From an uncultured Alphaproteobacteria bacterium (GTDB lineage: Bacteria > Pseudomonadota > Alphaproteobacteria > Reyranellales > Reyranellaceae), in contig CAIYWM010000305.1 of assembly GCA_903929895.1 (NCBI GenBank), positions 1 through 18,017 of the forward strand: 18,017 nt of DNA, in the 5' to 3' direction. Positions 1-6,069 of the stretch are shown in pieces. The position numbers and the translations under genes are program-made. How positions within the stretch are numbered: position 1 is the first letter of the stretch; each line of letters begins with the position of its first letter. The notes under the pieces are model-generated. The model did no database searches. It was given only the letters and a program-made list of their open reading frames with translations, and was not told the origin of the DNA.

Positions 1-6
1 CGTCCT

Positions 7-76
7 GAGCGAAGCGAAGGACCTCACATAGCGGCCAGGCGACTCCGGAGCGGGCGCGAGATTCTTCGCTTCGCTC
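7..76. repeat. 13-bp perfect inverted repeat with 44-nt spacer
   Basis: GAGCGAAGCGAAG at 7-19 is the exact reverse complement of CTTCGCTTCGCTC at 64-76. The spacer contains the 8-bp palindrome CTCCGGAG at 43-50. The pair lies just past the stop codon of the quinone oxidoreductase, so it sits at the 3' end of the minus-strand operon. It has no following T-run, so it is not a classical terminator. Arms made of short GAAGC/GCTTC units resemble dispersed intergenic repeats of alphaproteobacterial genomes, but I cannot confirm copy number from one window. Confidence 0.6.
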
Positions 77-78
77 CA

Positions 79-98
79 GGGCGGAGACTACTCCGCCC
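79..98 (-). terminator. Hairpin at the end of the carbamoyltransferase/quinone oxidoreductase operon (possible terminator)
   Basis: GGGCGGAG at 79-86 pairs perfectly with CTCCGCCC at 91-98 across a 4-nt loop. In minus-strand RNA the loop carries the UAG stop codon of the quinone oxidoreductase. The stem is strong and well placed at the end of the operon, but no U-tract follows. It could slow or end transcription together with the longer inverted repeat just downstream. The hairpin is seen in the sequence; the terminator role is inferred. Confidence 0.35.
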
Positions 99-1092
99 GC
101 GATGACAATAAAGTCATCTCGATCGCGACCTTGCCGACGACCTTGCGGTCCATCAGGACGCGGAAGGCCTCGGCGGCCTGTTCCATCGGGAAGCGGTGCG
201 AGACGTGCGGGCGCATCACGCCCAGCGCCGCGAGCCGCGGCAGTTCCTCGACATAGTCGCGGCCGAGTTCCGGCGACAGGCGCAGGATCGTCTCGCCGGC
301 GCGCACGCCCAGCACCGACAGGCCCTTGATCAGGATGTGGTTGGACATGAGCTTGCTCGGCCCGCCCGAGGTGAAGCCCACCACCAGCAGGCGCGCGCCG
401 TACGCGGCAGCCCTCACCGACTTCTCCAGCACCTCGCCGCCCACGGGATCGTAGATCACGTCGCAGCCCTTGCCGTTCGTCATCTCCTTCACGGCGGCGA
501 CGAAGTCGCCGGTGCGGTAGTTCACGACTTCGTCGGCGCCATTCGCGCGCACGATGGCCAACCGCGCATCGTCACTGCCGGTCGCAATGACGTGCGCCCC
601 GATATGCTTGCCCAACTGGACCGCCGCCAGGCCAACGCCGCCCGAGGCGCCGTGGACCAACAGGACCTCGCCCTTCTTCAGTGCCGCGCGATGAACCAGC
701 GAGTGGTAAGCGGTCTGCGCGGCGACGCGGAAGCCCGAGCCCTCGGCGAACGACCAGCCTTCCGGCAGGCGCATGAGATTGCCGCCGGCTTTCAGCTTCA
801 CGTACTCGGCGAAGGCGCCCGGGCGCCCGCCGAAGATCACGCGGTCGCCAACCTTCCAGTTCGTCACGTCCGCGCCGATCGCGTGGATCGTGCCCGCGCC
901 TTCCATGCCCGGCACGAACGGCAGGTCCGGCTTGTGCTGGTAGCCGCCGGCCACCATCAGCACGTCGGGGAAATTGACCGAACCCGCGCCGACCCGGACG
1001 ACGATCTCGCCCGCTCCCGGTTCGGGGATCGGGCGCTCCTCGATATGGAGAACGGAAGGATCGCCGAGGCGATCGCAGACGATGGCACGCAT
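88..1092 (-). CDS. NADPH:quinone oxidoreductase family protein (zinc-free MDR)
   Basis: This is a medium-chain dehydrogenase/reductase of the quinone oxidoreductase class, probably a soluble NADPH-dependent reductase of quinones or enones; the real substrate is unknown. With the chosen start it has 334 residues, close to the usual 320-340. The N-terminal GroES-like part begins MRAIVCDRLG and contains a DVLMVAGGYQ segment near residue 43. The Rossmann dinucleotide motif GASGGVG lies at 148-154. The cysteine and histidine ligands of zinc alcohol dehydrogenases are absent. Two in-frame ATGs are possible, at 1092 and 1107. I prefer 1092 because the family usually starts at this point, but neither has a good Shine-Dalgarno. 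Longer extensions would overlap the carbamoyltransferase. The gene begins 10-25 bp after the carbamoyltransferase stop, so it is likely translated as the last gene of that operon. Confidence 0.85.
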   Translation of the reverse strand: MRAIVCDRLGDPSVLHIEERPIPEPGAGEIVVRVGAGSVNFPDVLMVAGGYQHKPDLPFVPGMEGAGTIHAIGADVTNWKVGDRVIFGGRPGAFAEYVKLKAGGNLMRLPEGWSFAEGSGFRVAAQTAYHSLVHRAALKKGEVLLVHGASGGVGLAAVQLGKHIGAHVIATGSDDARLAIVRANGADEVVNYRTGDFVAAVKEMTNGKGCDVIYDPVGGEVLEKSVRAAAYGARLLVVGFTSGGPSKLMSNHILIKGLSVLGVRAGETILRLSPELGRDYVEELPRLAALGVMRPHVSHRFPMEQAAEAFRVLMDRKVVGKVAIEMTLLSSRAE

Positions 1093-1117
1093 GAGGGGCG
1101 CACGCATGGAGAGCGCG

Positions 1118-2953
1118 CTAGTCGAGCTCGAAGGCGTTCTTGTAGTCGAGCTTGAGCGCCGGATCCTGGTCTTCCTTGCGCAGCAGGCAGTTGCCGACCA
1201 CCAACACCTCGATCTCGCTGCCCATGAAGCAGCGCCACGCATCCTCCGGCGTACAGACGATCGGCTCGCCGCGCACGTTGAACGAGGTGTTCACGATCAC
1301 CGAGCTGCCCGTCTTAGCCTTGAAGGCCGAGATCAGGTCGTAGAACGGCTTGTTGGTCTCTTCATGCACCGTCTGGATGCGGCCCGAATAGTCGACGTGC
1401 GTGACGGCCGGAATGTCCGAGCGCGGTACGTTCAGCTTCTCGATACCAAACAGCTTGTCTTCCTCAGCGGTCATCTTGCGGCGGCGCTCTTCGACGACCG
1501 GCGCGACCATCAGCATGTAGGGGCTGTCGGTGTGGAACTCGAAGTACTTGTCGACGTCCTCGCGCAGCACCGCCGGCGCGAAGGGACGGAACGACTCGCG
1601 GTACTTGACCTTGAGGTTCAGCGTCTTCTGCATCGAGGGCGAGCGTGCATCGCCCAGGATCGAGCGGGCGCCCAGCGAGCGCGGACCGAACTCCATGCGG
1701 CCCTGCATCCAGCCGACCGCCTTGTCGTCGGCCAGCGCCTGCGCGGTCTGGTCGATCATCTCGTCGCGCGTCAGGCGCGAGAACTTGGCGCCGACGGCCG
1801 TCAGGCGCTCGGCGATCTCGTCGTCGGTGAAGTCCGGGCCGAGATAGGAGCCGGCCATGCCGTCCATGTGGCCGTTCAGCTTGCGCGGCTGGCCGAGGAA
1901 GCCGTGATAGGCGGCATAGGCCGCGCCCACCGCTCCGCCGGCATCGCCGGCCGCCGGCTGCACCCAGATGCCGTCGAAAATGTTCTCACGCAGCAGCTTG
2001 CCGTTGGCCACGCAGTTCAGCGCAACGCCGCCCGCCAGGCAGATGTTCTTGACGCCGGTTTCCTTCTTCACCGACCGGCCGAGGCGGATCACGATCTCCT
2101 CGGTGACGGCCTGGATCGACGCCGCGAGATCCATGTGATGCTGCGTGAGCTGTTCCTCGGGAGTGCGCCGAGCGCCGCCGAACAGCGCGCCGAACTTGTC
2201 GTTCGTCATGCGCAGGCCGGTGCAATAGTCGAAATAGGTCTGGTCGAGGCGGAAGGTGCCGTCTTCCTTGAGGTCGACGATCTTGTTGAGGATCAGGTTC
2301 TTGAACTTGGGCTCGCCATAGGGCGCGAGGCCCATGACCTTGTATTCGCCCGAGTTGACCTTGAAGCCGGGGTAGTAGGTGAAGGCAGAGTAGAGCAGGC
2401 CGATCGAGTGCGGGAAGTGGATCTCGCGCAGCATCTCGAGCTTGTTGCCGCTTCCCATGGCAAGCGACGTCGTCGCCCACTCGCCGACACCGTCCATGCA
2501 GAGGACGGCGGCTTCCTCATAGGGAGACGGGAAGAAGGCCGAAGCGGCGTGGCTCTGGTGATGCTCGCCGAACAGCAGGCGCTTCTGCCAGTCGAAGTCC
2601 GGCTCCCACTTCTTCATCTCGTCGCGCAGGAGCGTCTTCTGGAACAGCTTCTCCTTCAGCCACAGCGGCATGGCCATGCGGAAGGACGTGAAGCCGCGCG
2701 GCGCGTAGGCGAGGTAGGTCTCGAGCAGGCGCTCGAACTTCAGGAACGGCTTGTCGTAGAAGGCGACGTAGTCGACGTCCTGAAGCTTGATTCCGGCGCG
2801 GTCCAGGCAAAACTGGACCGCGTTCTGCGGGAAGCCCGCATCGTGCTTCTTGCGGGTGAAGCGCTCTTCCTGCGCCGCGCTCACCAGATGGCCGTCCTCG
2901 ATCAGCGCGGCCGCGCTGTCGTGATAGAAGGCCGAGATGCCGAGCACCCGCAT
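1118..2953 (-). CDS. NodU/TobZ/SxtI-type O-carbamoyltransferase
   Basis: A 611-residue cytoplasmic carbamoyltransferase, full length for the family. Such enzymes make carbamoyl-adenylate from carbamoyl phosphate and ATP, then pass the carbamoyl group to a hydroxyl of a small molecule or sugar. The N-terminal Kae1-like domain opens MRVLGISAFYHDSAAA, with H11 at the place of the catalytic histidine. The iron-binding HHxxH is at 131-135, an MDGVGE segment at 153-158, and SGEYKVMGLAPYG near 201-213. The C-terminal carbamoyltransferase domain carries NTSFNVRGEPI from residue 555. A Shine-Dalgarno-like AGGA precedes the ATG. The gene lies 15 bp after the DUF5989 gene and directly before the quinone oxidoreductase. 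The gene set matches the SxtI-SxtJ-SxtK trio of saxitoxin loci, but no other toxin genes are present, so the acceptor is unknown. The family call is firm; the substrate is not. Confidence 0.95.
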   Translation of the reverse strand: MRVLGISAFYHDSAAALIEDGHLVSAAQEERFTRKKHDAGFPQNAVQFCLDRAGIKLQDVDYVAFYDKPFLKFERLLETYLAYAPRGFTSFRMAMPLWLKEKLFQKTLLRDEMKKWEPDFDWQKRLLFGEHHQSHAASAFFPSPYEEAAVLCMDGVGEWATTSLAMGSGNKLEMLREIHFPHSIGLLYSAFTYYPGFKVNSGEYKVMGLAPYGEPKFKNLILNKIVDLKEDGTFRLDQTYFDYCTGLRMTNDKFGALFGGARRTPEEQLTQHHMDLAASIQAVTEEIVIRLGRSVKKETGVKNICLAGGVALNCVANGKLLRENIFDGIWVQPAAGDAGGAVGAAYAAYHGFLGQPRKLNGHMDGMAGSYLGPDFTDDEIAERLTAVGAKFSRLTRDEMIDQTAQALADDKAVGWMQGRMEFGPRSLGARSILGDARSPSMQKTLNLKVKYRESFRPFAPAVLREDVDKYFEFHTDSPYMLMVAPVVEERRRKMTAEEDKLFGIEKLNVPRSDIPAVTHVDYSGRIQTVHEETNKPFYDLISAFKAKTGSSVIVNTSFNVRGEPIVCTPEDAWRCFMGSEIEVLVVGNCLLRKEDQDPALKLDYKNAFELD

Positions 2954-2968
2954 GGAAGGTCCTACCCT

Positions 2969-3121
2969 TTAGAAGAGCGTGTAGATGAACGGCGCGATCG
3001 CCGAACCCTTGGTGAGAACGATCAGGCCGCCGAAGATCACCATCATGATCATGATCGGCAGCAGCCAGAACTTCTTGCGCTCGCGCATGAAGGCCCAGAG
3101 TTCGACGATAATGGAGCCCAT
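2969..3121 (-). CDS. DUF5989/SxtK-like small membrane protein (50 aa)
   Basis: A short open frame in the gap between the SxtJ-like gene and the carbamoyltransferase. It starts MGSIIVELWAFMRERKKFWL, continues with a single hydrophobic segment at about 19-37 (WLLPIMIMMVIFGGLIVL) and ends APFIYTLF. The basic RERKK patch before the helix suggests an inner-membrane peptide with a cytoplasmic N-terminus. The ATG at 3121 is preceded by AAAGGA at good spacing, and the TAA lies 15 bp before the next start. Size, sequence style and position match the DUF5989 peptides that accompany SxtJ and NodU-type carbamoyltransferases. The family's molecular role is unknown; helping to anchor the enzyme at the membrane is only an inference. 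Automated gene callers can miss a gene this short. Confidence 0.9.
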   Translation of the reverse strand: MGSIIVELWAFMRERKKFWLLPIMIMMVIFGGLIVLTKGSAIAPFIYTLF

Positions 3122-3139
3122 GGATCGGTCCTTTCGGAA

Positions 3140-3583
3140 TCATAACTGGTTTTTCATCGATTGCGGCGGCGGCCCCGGCGGGGTGCGGTCGATCCAGTAG
3201 CTCTTGGCATTCCGATCGAGCTTCAGCCGCAGGAAATCCTTGCCGAAGGCACGCATCACCAGGCCGATCGGCATGATGGTGACGAAGAACAGGAGGCCCA
3301 GAACCAGCGGGTTCATGACCTTGTAGAGGAGCAGGCCGAACTTCAGCCACAGCCGGTTCAGCGGCCCGAGCGCCTTGGGGTAGACGAGCGCCACGACGAG
3401 GAACAGCGCCGCCAGCGGCAGCATCCATTTCCAGGCTGCGCCGTGCTCGGTTCCGTGATTCCACAGGTTGATCGCGCTCAGGATTCCGAAGAATCCCGCG
3501 AACACGAACCCGAAGCCGCGATCGGAGCCCGCCTTGACGTGCTCCTCGCGGGAAAAGTCCTCATGAAGCTGGCTGGTCGCCAT
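3140..3583 (-). CDS. SxtJ-family membrane protein
   Basis: A 147-residue integral membrane protein. Hydrophobic helices are visible at about 24-41, 52-68 and 90-111, the last possibly a hairpin. The N-terminus is polar, with HEDFSREEHVKAGSDR at 7-22. The C-terminal tail holds the conserved-looking KSYWIDRTPPGPP at 127-139. This organisation and the downstream partners (DUF5989 peptide, carbamoyltransferase) identify it as SxtJ-like. SxtJ is named from saxitoxin clusters and has no established biochemical activity. It is the first gene of the cassette: its stop lies 18 bp before the DUF5989 start, so co-expression is very likely. The start at 3583 is the only reasonable ATG before the polar N-terminal segment; its ribosome site is weak. 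No catalytic motif is visible, so a membrane-scaffold or transport-assisting role is only a guess. Confidence 0.88.
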   Translation of the reverse strand: MATSQLHEDFSREEHVKAGSDRGFGFVFAGFFGILSAINLWNHGTEHGAAWKWMLPLAALFLVVALVYPKALGPLNRLWLKFGLLLYKVMNPLVLGLLFFVTIMPIGLVMRAFGKDFLRLKLDRNAKSYWIDRTPPGPPPQSMKNQL

Positions 3584-3616
3584 TTACCGGAGCGTTCTTC
3601 AGTTGATTGGGGCTCT

Positions 3617-3645
3617 TAACTCTCTGATCCCAAACGCCAAGTCAA
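3617..3645 (-). promoter_or_regulatory. Possible promoter of the SxtJ-carbamoyltransferase operon
   Basis: On the minus strand TTGACT (3645-3640) is followed after 17 nt by GAGTTA (3622-3617). The -35 match is good and the -10 is poor. It lies in the 83-bp gap between tetR and the SxtJ-like gene. If real, the cassette can be expressed apart from tetR. Read-through from tetR is equally possible because all the genes point the same way. Confidence 0.2.
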
Positions 3646-3666
3646 TCGGCGACAAGCAGAGGGTGG

Positions 3667-4341
3667 CTATTCCGCCGCAACCGAGGCGAAACGATGGGTC
3701 AGCAGCGCCTCGAGCGTCATGCGCCAGACCGCGGCTGCCCGTTCGAAGCTCAGCCCGTCGCGGCGACGCAGGACGATCCAGGCTTCGAGGGAGAGGGCCG
3801 CGCCGATGGCGTCCGCCAGCTCCTCGCGGGCCTGCTCGCCCAGGCTCGCGAATTCCGGGGCGAAAGCCTCGAAAGTGGACTTCCGCAGCTCCAGCTTGAA
3901 GGCCTGGCCGCGCTCGATCAGGGCCGGATGGTCCACGAACTGGCCGGCGGCGACCCGCAGCGGGACGATCTTGTCGAACACTTCGGCAAAACCCTGGACC
4001 ACGGAGGCGACCCGCTCCGCCAGAGGGCGGGAGTCGGAGCCCTGCTGGGGGACCACGATGCCCTCACCGATGGCGTCCAGGACAGTAACGAAAAGTGACT
4101 CAACGTCGCCGAAATGCTGGAAAACCGAGCGGACGGAGACATCGGCCCGGCGGGCGACGGCCACCACGGTCGGCGCCGTGCTGGTCTCGGCGATCATGAC
4201 CTTCGCGGCCTCGATGATCTTGCGACGGGTCTCGGCGGCGCGACGATTGCGACCATCGGGACGGGCCGTCCCCTTCGAGTCCGTTCCTGCTGCCACTACC
4301 GCCACTGCGTTGCCGCGCGGCATCACCGCTGCTTCGCTCAT
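3667..4341 (-). CDS. TetR/AcrR family transcriptional regulator
   Basis: A 224-residue regulator with an N-terminal TetR DNA-binding domain and an unrecognised C-terminal ligand domain. The helix-turn-helix region spans about 40-86: the stretch RRKIIEAAKVMIAE, then VVAVARRADVSVRSVFQHF at 59-77, typical of TetR proteins (including the x-Y/F-x-H-F recognition helix end). Residues 1-37 form an unusual alanine- and basic-rich extension before the usual start of the domain. The ATG at 4341 has a clear Shine-Dalgarno (TAGGAA, about 8 nt upstream), so the extension is probably real. The gene is divergent from the HAD hydrolase and 83 bp upstream of the SxtJ-like gene in the same direction. It may control itself, the divergent gene or the carbamoyltransferase operon; the ligand is unknown. 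Confidence 0.9.
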   Translation of the reverse strand: MSEAAVMPRGNAVAVVAAGTDSKGTARPDGRNRRAAETRRKIIEAAKVMIAETSTAPTVVAVARRADVSVRSVFQHFGDVESLFVTVLDAIGEGIVVPQQGSDSRPLAERVASVVQGFAEVFDKIVPLRVAAGQFVDHPALIERGQAFKLELRKSTFEAFAPEFASLGEQAREELADAIGAALSLEAWIVLRRRDGLSFERAAAVWRMTLEALLTHRFASVAAE

Positions 4342-4352
4342 GTGTAAATTCC

Positions 4353-4395
4353 TAATCCGGAGTTCAGGCTTGGATGGTCAACGTCCGACCGGTCG
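4353..4395 (-). promoter_or_regulatory. Candidate tetR promoter with adjacent 10-bp palindrome
   Basis: In the 118-bp divergent gap, minus-strand TTGACC (4381-4376) and GGATTA (4358-4353) are 17 nt apart, a fair sigma-70 type pair just ahead of tetR. Right next to the -35 lies the perfect palindrome CGACCGGTCG (4386-4395), which could be part of a TetR operator. It does not extend into longer symmetry. No convincing promoter for the divergent HAD gene was found. All of this is inference from short motifs. Confidence 0.25.
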
Positions 4396-4459
4396 CCTAT
4401 GGAGGGCGTGAGATAAGGGCCGACTGCGGCAGCAACAAGGTAAAGACGGTCGCACCACC

Positions 4460-5125
4460 ATGAATACGAGCCATGCAAAAACCCCGCTCGCCGTCCTGTG
4501 GGATTTCGGCGGCGTGATCCTCTCCAGCCCCTTCGACGCCTTCAACCGCTACGAGGCCGAGGCCGGACTTCCCAAAGATTTCCTGCGCAGCCTGAATACG
4601 CGCAATCCAGATACCAATGCCTGGGCGAAAATGGAACGAAGCGAGGTTTCGCTTCAGGGCTTCGTCGACCTGTTCGAGGAGGAGGCCCGCCTCCATGGAC
4701 AGCGTGTCGAGGGCTGGAAGATTCTGCAGGCACTGAGCGGCGACATTCGGCCGCAGATGGTCGAAGCGCTACGCCGCTGCAAGGCCACGTTCCGTGTGGC
4801 CTGCATCACCAACAACATGAAGGCCGGCGAAGGGCCCGGCATGGCGCGCAGCCCGGAGAAGGCCAAGGCCGTGGCCGAGATCCTGTCTCTTTTCGAGCAT
4901 GTCGTCGAATCGAGCAAAGTCGGCCTGCGCAAGCCCGATCCCCGAATCTACCAGCACGCCTGCGACCTGCTGGGCGTGGCGCCCGACCGCTGCATCTACC
5001 TCGACGATCTCGGCATCAACCTGAAGCCGGCCCGTGCGCTGGGTATGCGCACCATCAAGGTCGTCGATCCCGACGTCGCGATCGACGAGTTGCAGGCCAT
5101 GGTGGGAATCCCGCTGCGGGGGTGA
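4460..5125 (+). CDS. HAD-IA family hydrolase (epoxide hydrolase N-terminal-like phosphatase fold)
   Basis: A 221-residue soluble HAD superfamily enzyme, full length for subfamily IA. Motif I is WDFGGVI with nucleophile D15. The usual second aspartate (DxD) is a glycine, as in the YihX and epoxide-hydrolase N-terminal groups. Motif II is ITNN (T117), motif III the lysine K158 in RKPDPRIY, and motif IV the acidic pair D182-D183 in YLDDLGINL. The cap lies roughly at residues 22-95. It probably hydrolyses a phosphate ester, although the DFGG variant makes the chemistry uncertain. It is the first gene of a plus-strand run, and its TGA is 4 bp before the recX GTG, so the two are probably translated together. 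The ATG at 4460 precedes the first strand of the Rossmann core by about ten residues; its ribosome site is weak. Confidence 0.85.
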   Translation: MNTSHAKTPLAVLWDFGGVILSSPFDAFNRYEAEAGLPKDFLRSLNTRNPDTNAWAKMERSEVSLQGFVDLFEEEARLHGQRVEGWKILQALSGDIRPQMVEALRRCKATFRVACITNNMKAGEGPGMARSPEKAKAVAEILSLFEHVVESSKVGLRKPDPRIYQHACDLLGVAPDRCIYLDDLGINLKPARALGMRTIKVVDPDVAIDELQAMVGIPLRG

Positions 5126-5129
5126 TGCC

Positions 5130-5681
5130 GTGAAGCGCACCGCTTCTCCGATCACGGCGAAGTATCTCCAGAACGCCGCCGTGTTCTATCTCGAGCGGTA
5201 CGCCAGTTCGGCCGAGGGATTGCGTCGCGTGCTGCGTCGCCGTGTGTCCAAGGCCCGGCTGCTCGAGGCACCCGTGATCGACAATGTCGAGGAGGCCATC
5301 GAAGCGGTCGTTCAGAAATTCGTGGCGGCCGGCTTGCTGGACGACAAGGCGTTCGCGCAGACCAAGGCGCGATCGCTGCACCGCCGCGGCGTCTCGGGCC
5401 AACTGACGCGCCAACGCCTGCAGGTCGCGGGCGTGGGGCGCGACGACGTCGACAGCGCCCTGGCCGCGCTCGACGACGAACTCGGCACCGATCCCGCCCG
5501 GCGGGAAATCCAGGCCGCCGTGGCCTTCGCCCGCCGGCGCCGGCTCGGTCCCTTCCGCATGAAGGATCGCGAGGAGAAGAAGGCGCGCGACCTCGCCTCG
5601 ATGGCGCGCGCAGGCTTCGCCTACGCCCTCGCCCGCAAGGTCATCGAGTCGACGGACCCCGATGCTCTGGACGAAGCCTGA
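5130..5681 (+). CDS. recX: Regulatory protein RecX (GTG start)
   Basis: A 183-residue, strongly basic RecX-family protein, which binds RecA and limits its filament growth and activity. The N-terminal helix segment AAVFYLERYASSAEGLRRVL (16-35) is the recognisable signature, followed by alpha-helical repeats including LDDKAFAQTKARSLHRRGVSG. I chose GTG at 5130. The open frame runs further upstream only through the HAD gene, a GGGGG tract lies 7 nt before the GTG, and the protein then begins with the typical short basic lead. There is no in-frame ATG near this point. recX sits 4 bp after the HAD stop and away from recA, an order also seen in other alphaproteobacteria. No LexA box is visible just upstream. 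Family confidence is good; the start is moderately sure. Confidence 0.85.
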   Translation: MKRTASPITAKYLQNAAVFYLERYASSAEGLRRVLRRRVSKARLLEAPVIDNVEEAIEAVVQKFVAAGLLDDKAFAQTKARSLHRRGVSGQLTRQRLQVAGVGRDDVDSALAALDDELGTDPARREIQAAVAFARRRRLGPFRMKDREEKKARDLASMARAGFAYALARKVIESTDPDALDEA

Positions 5682-5714
5682 ACGGCTCGCCATGGTTCAG
5701 CCAGAGAGGCACTC

Positions 5715-6065
5715 ATGAACGTCACGATCTGGCACAATCCGCGCTGCAGCAAGTCGCGGCAGACTCTCGACCTGCTGAAGAGCAACGGCCTCGAGCCCAC
5801 GATCCGTGAGTATCTGAAGGAACAACCGAGCAAGGCTGAGGTGGAGAAACTCGTCACGATGGTCGGCGGCGATCCGCGCGAGTTGATCCGTGACGGAGAG
5901 ACGGAATTCAAGGCGCTGAAGCTCAGGAAGGCGGACCTCACCAAGGCGCAGATCGTGGACGCGATCGCGGCGCACCCCGTCCTGCTGCAGCGCCCGATCG
6001 TCGTGAAAGGCGCCCACGCCGTGATCGGCCGGCCGCCCGAAGCGGTCCTGCCTCTCCTGAATTGA
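5715..6065 (+). CDS. arsC: ArsC-family arsenate reductase (glutaredoxin-dependent type)
   Basis: A 116-residue thioredoxin-fold protein of the ArsC/YfgD group. The active-site loop HNPRCSKSR places the catalytic cysteine at C11. R59 (LIRDGE), R93 (LQRPIV) and R106 (IGRPPE) match, with a constant shift of one, the C12/R60/R94/R107 set of plasmid R773 ArsC. All residues needed for glutaredoxin-linked arsenate reduction are therefore present. There is no ars operon here (no arsR, arsB or acr3), so a housekeeping role like that of YfgD is as likely as arsenic resistance. GAGAGG precedes the ATG. The stop is 4 bp before the cyclase gene, suggesting co-transcription with that redox-type signalling protein. 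Confidence 0.92.
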   Translation: MNVTIWHNPRCSKSRQTLDLLKSNGLEPTIREYLKEQPSKAEVEKLVTMVGGDPRELIRDGETEFKALKLRKADLTKAQIVDAIAAHPVLLQRPIVVKGAHAVIGRPPEAVLPLLN

Positions 6066-6069
6066 CGCC

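Noticed and set aside
974..3145. 723-codon plus-strand open frame opposite the carbamoyltransferase
   Set aside because: It lies fully antisense to a gene with clear catalytic motifs. Its translation is rich in R, E, H, V and A repeats with no domain, the usual shadow in high-GC DNA.
5715..6065. An arsenic resistance operon
   Set aside because: Only the ArsC-family gene is present; there is no ArsR-type regulator, efflux pump or methyltransferase in the window.
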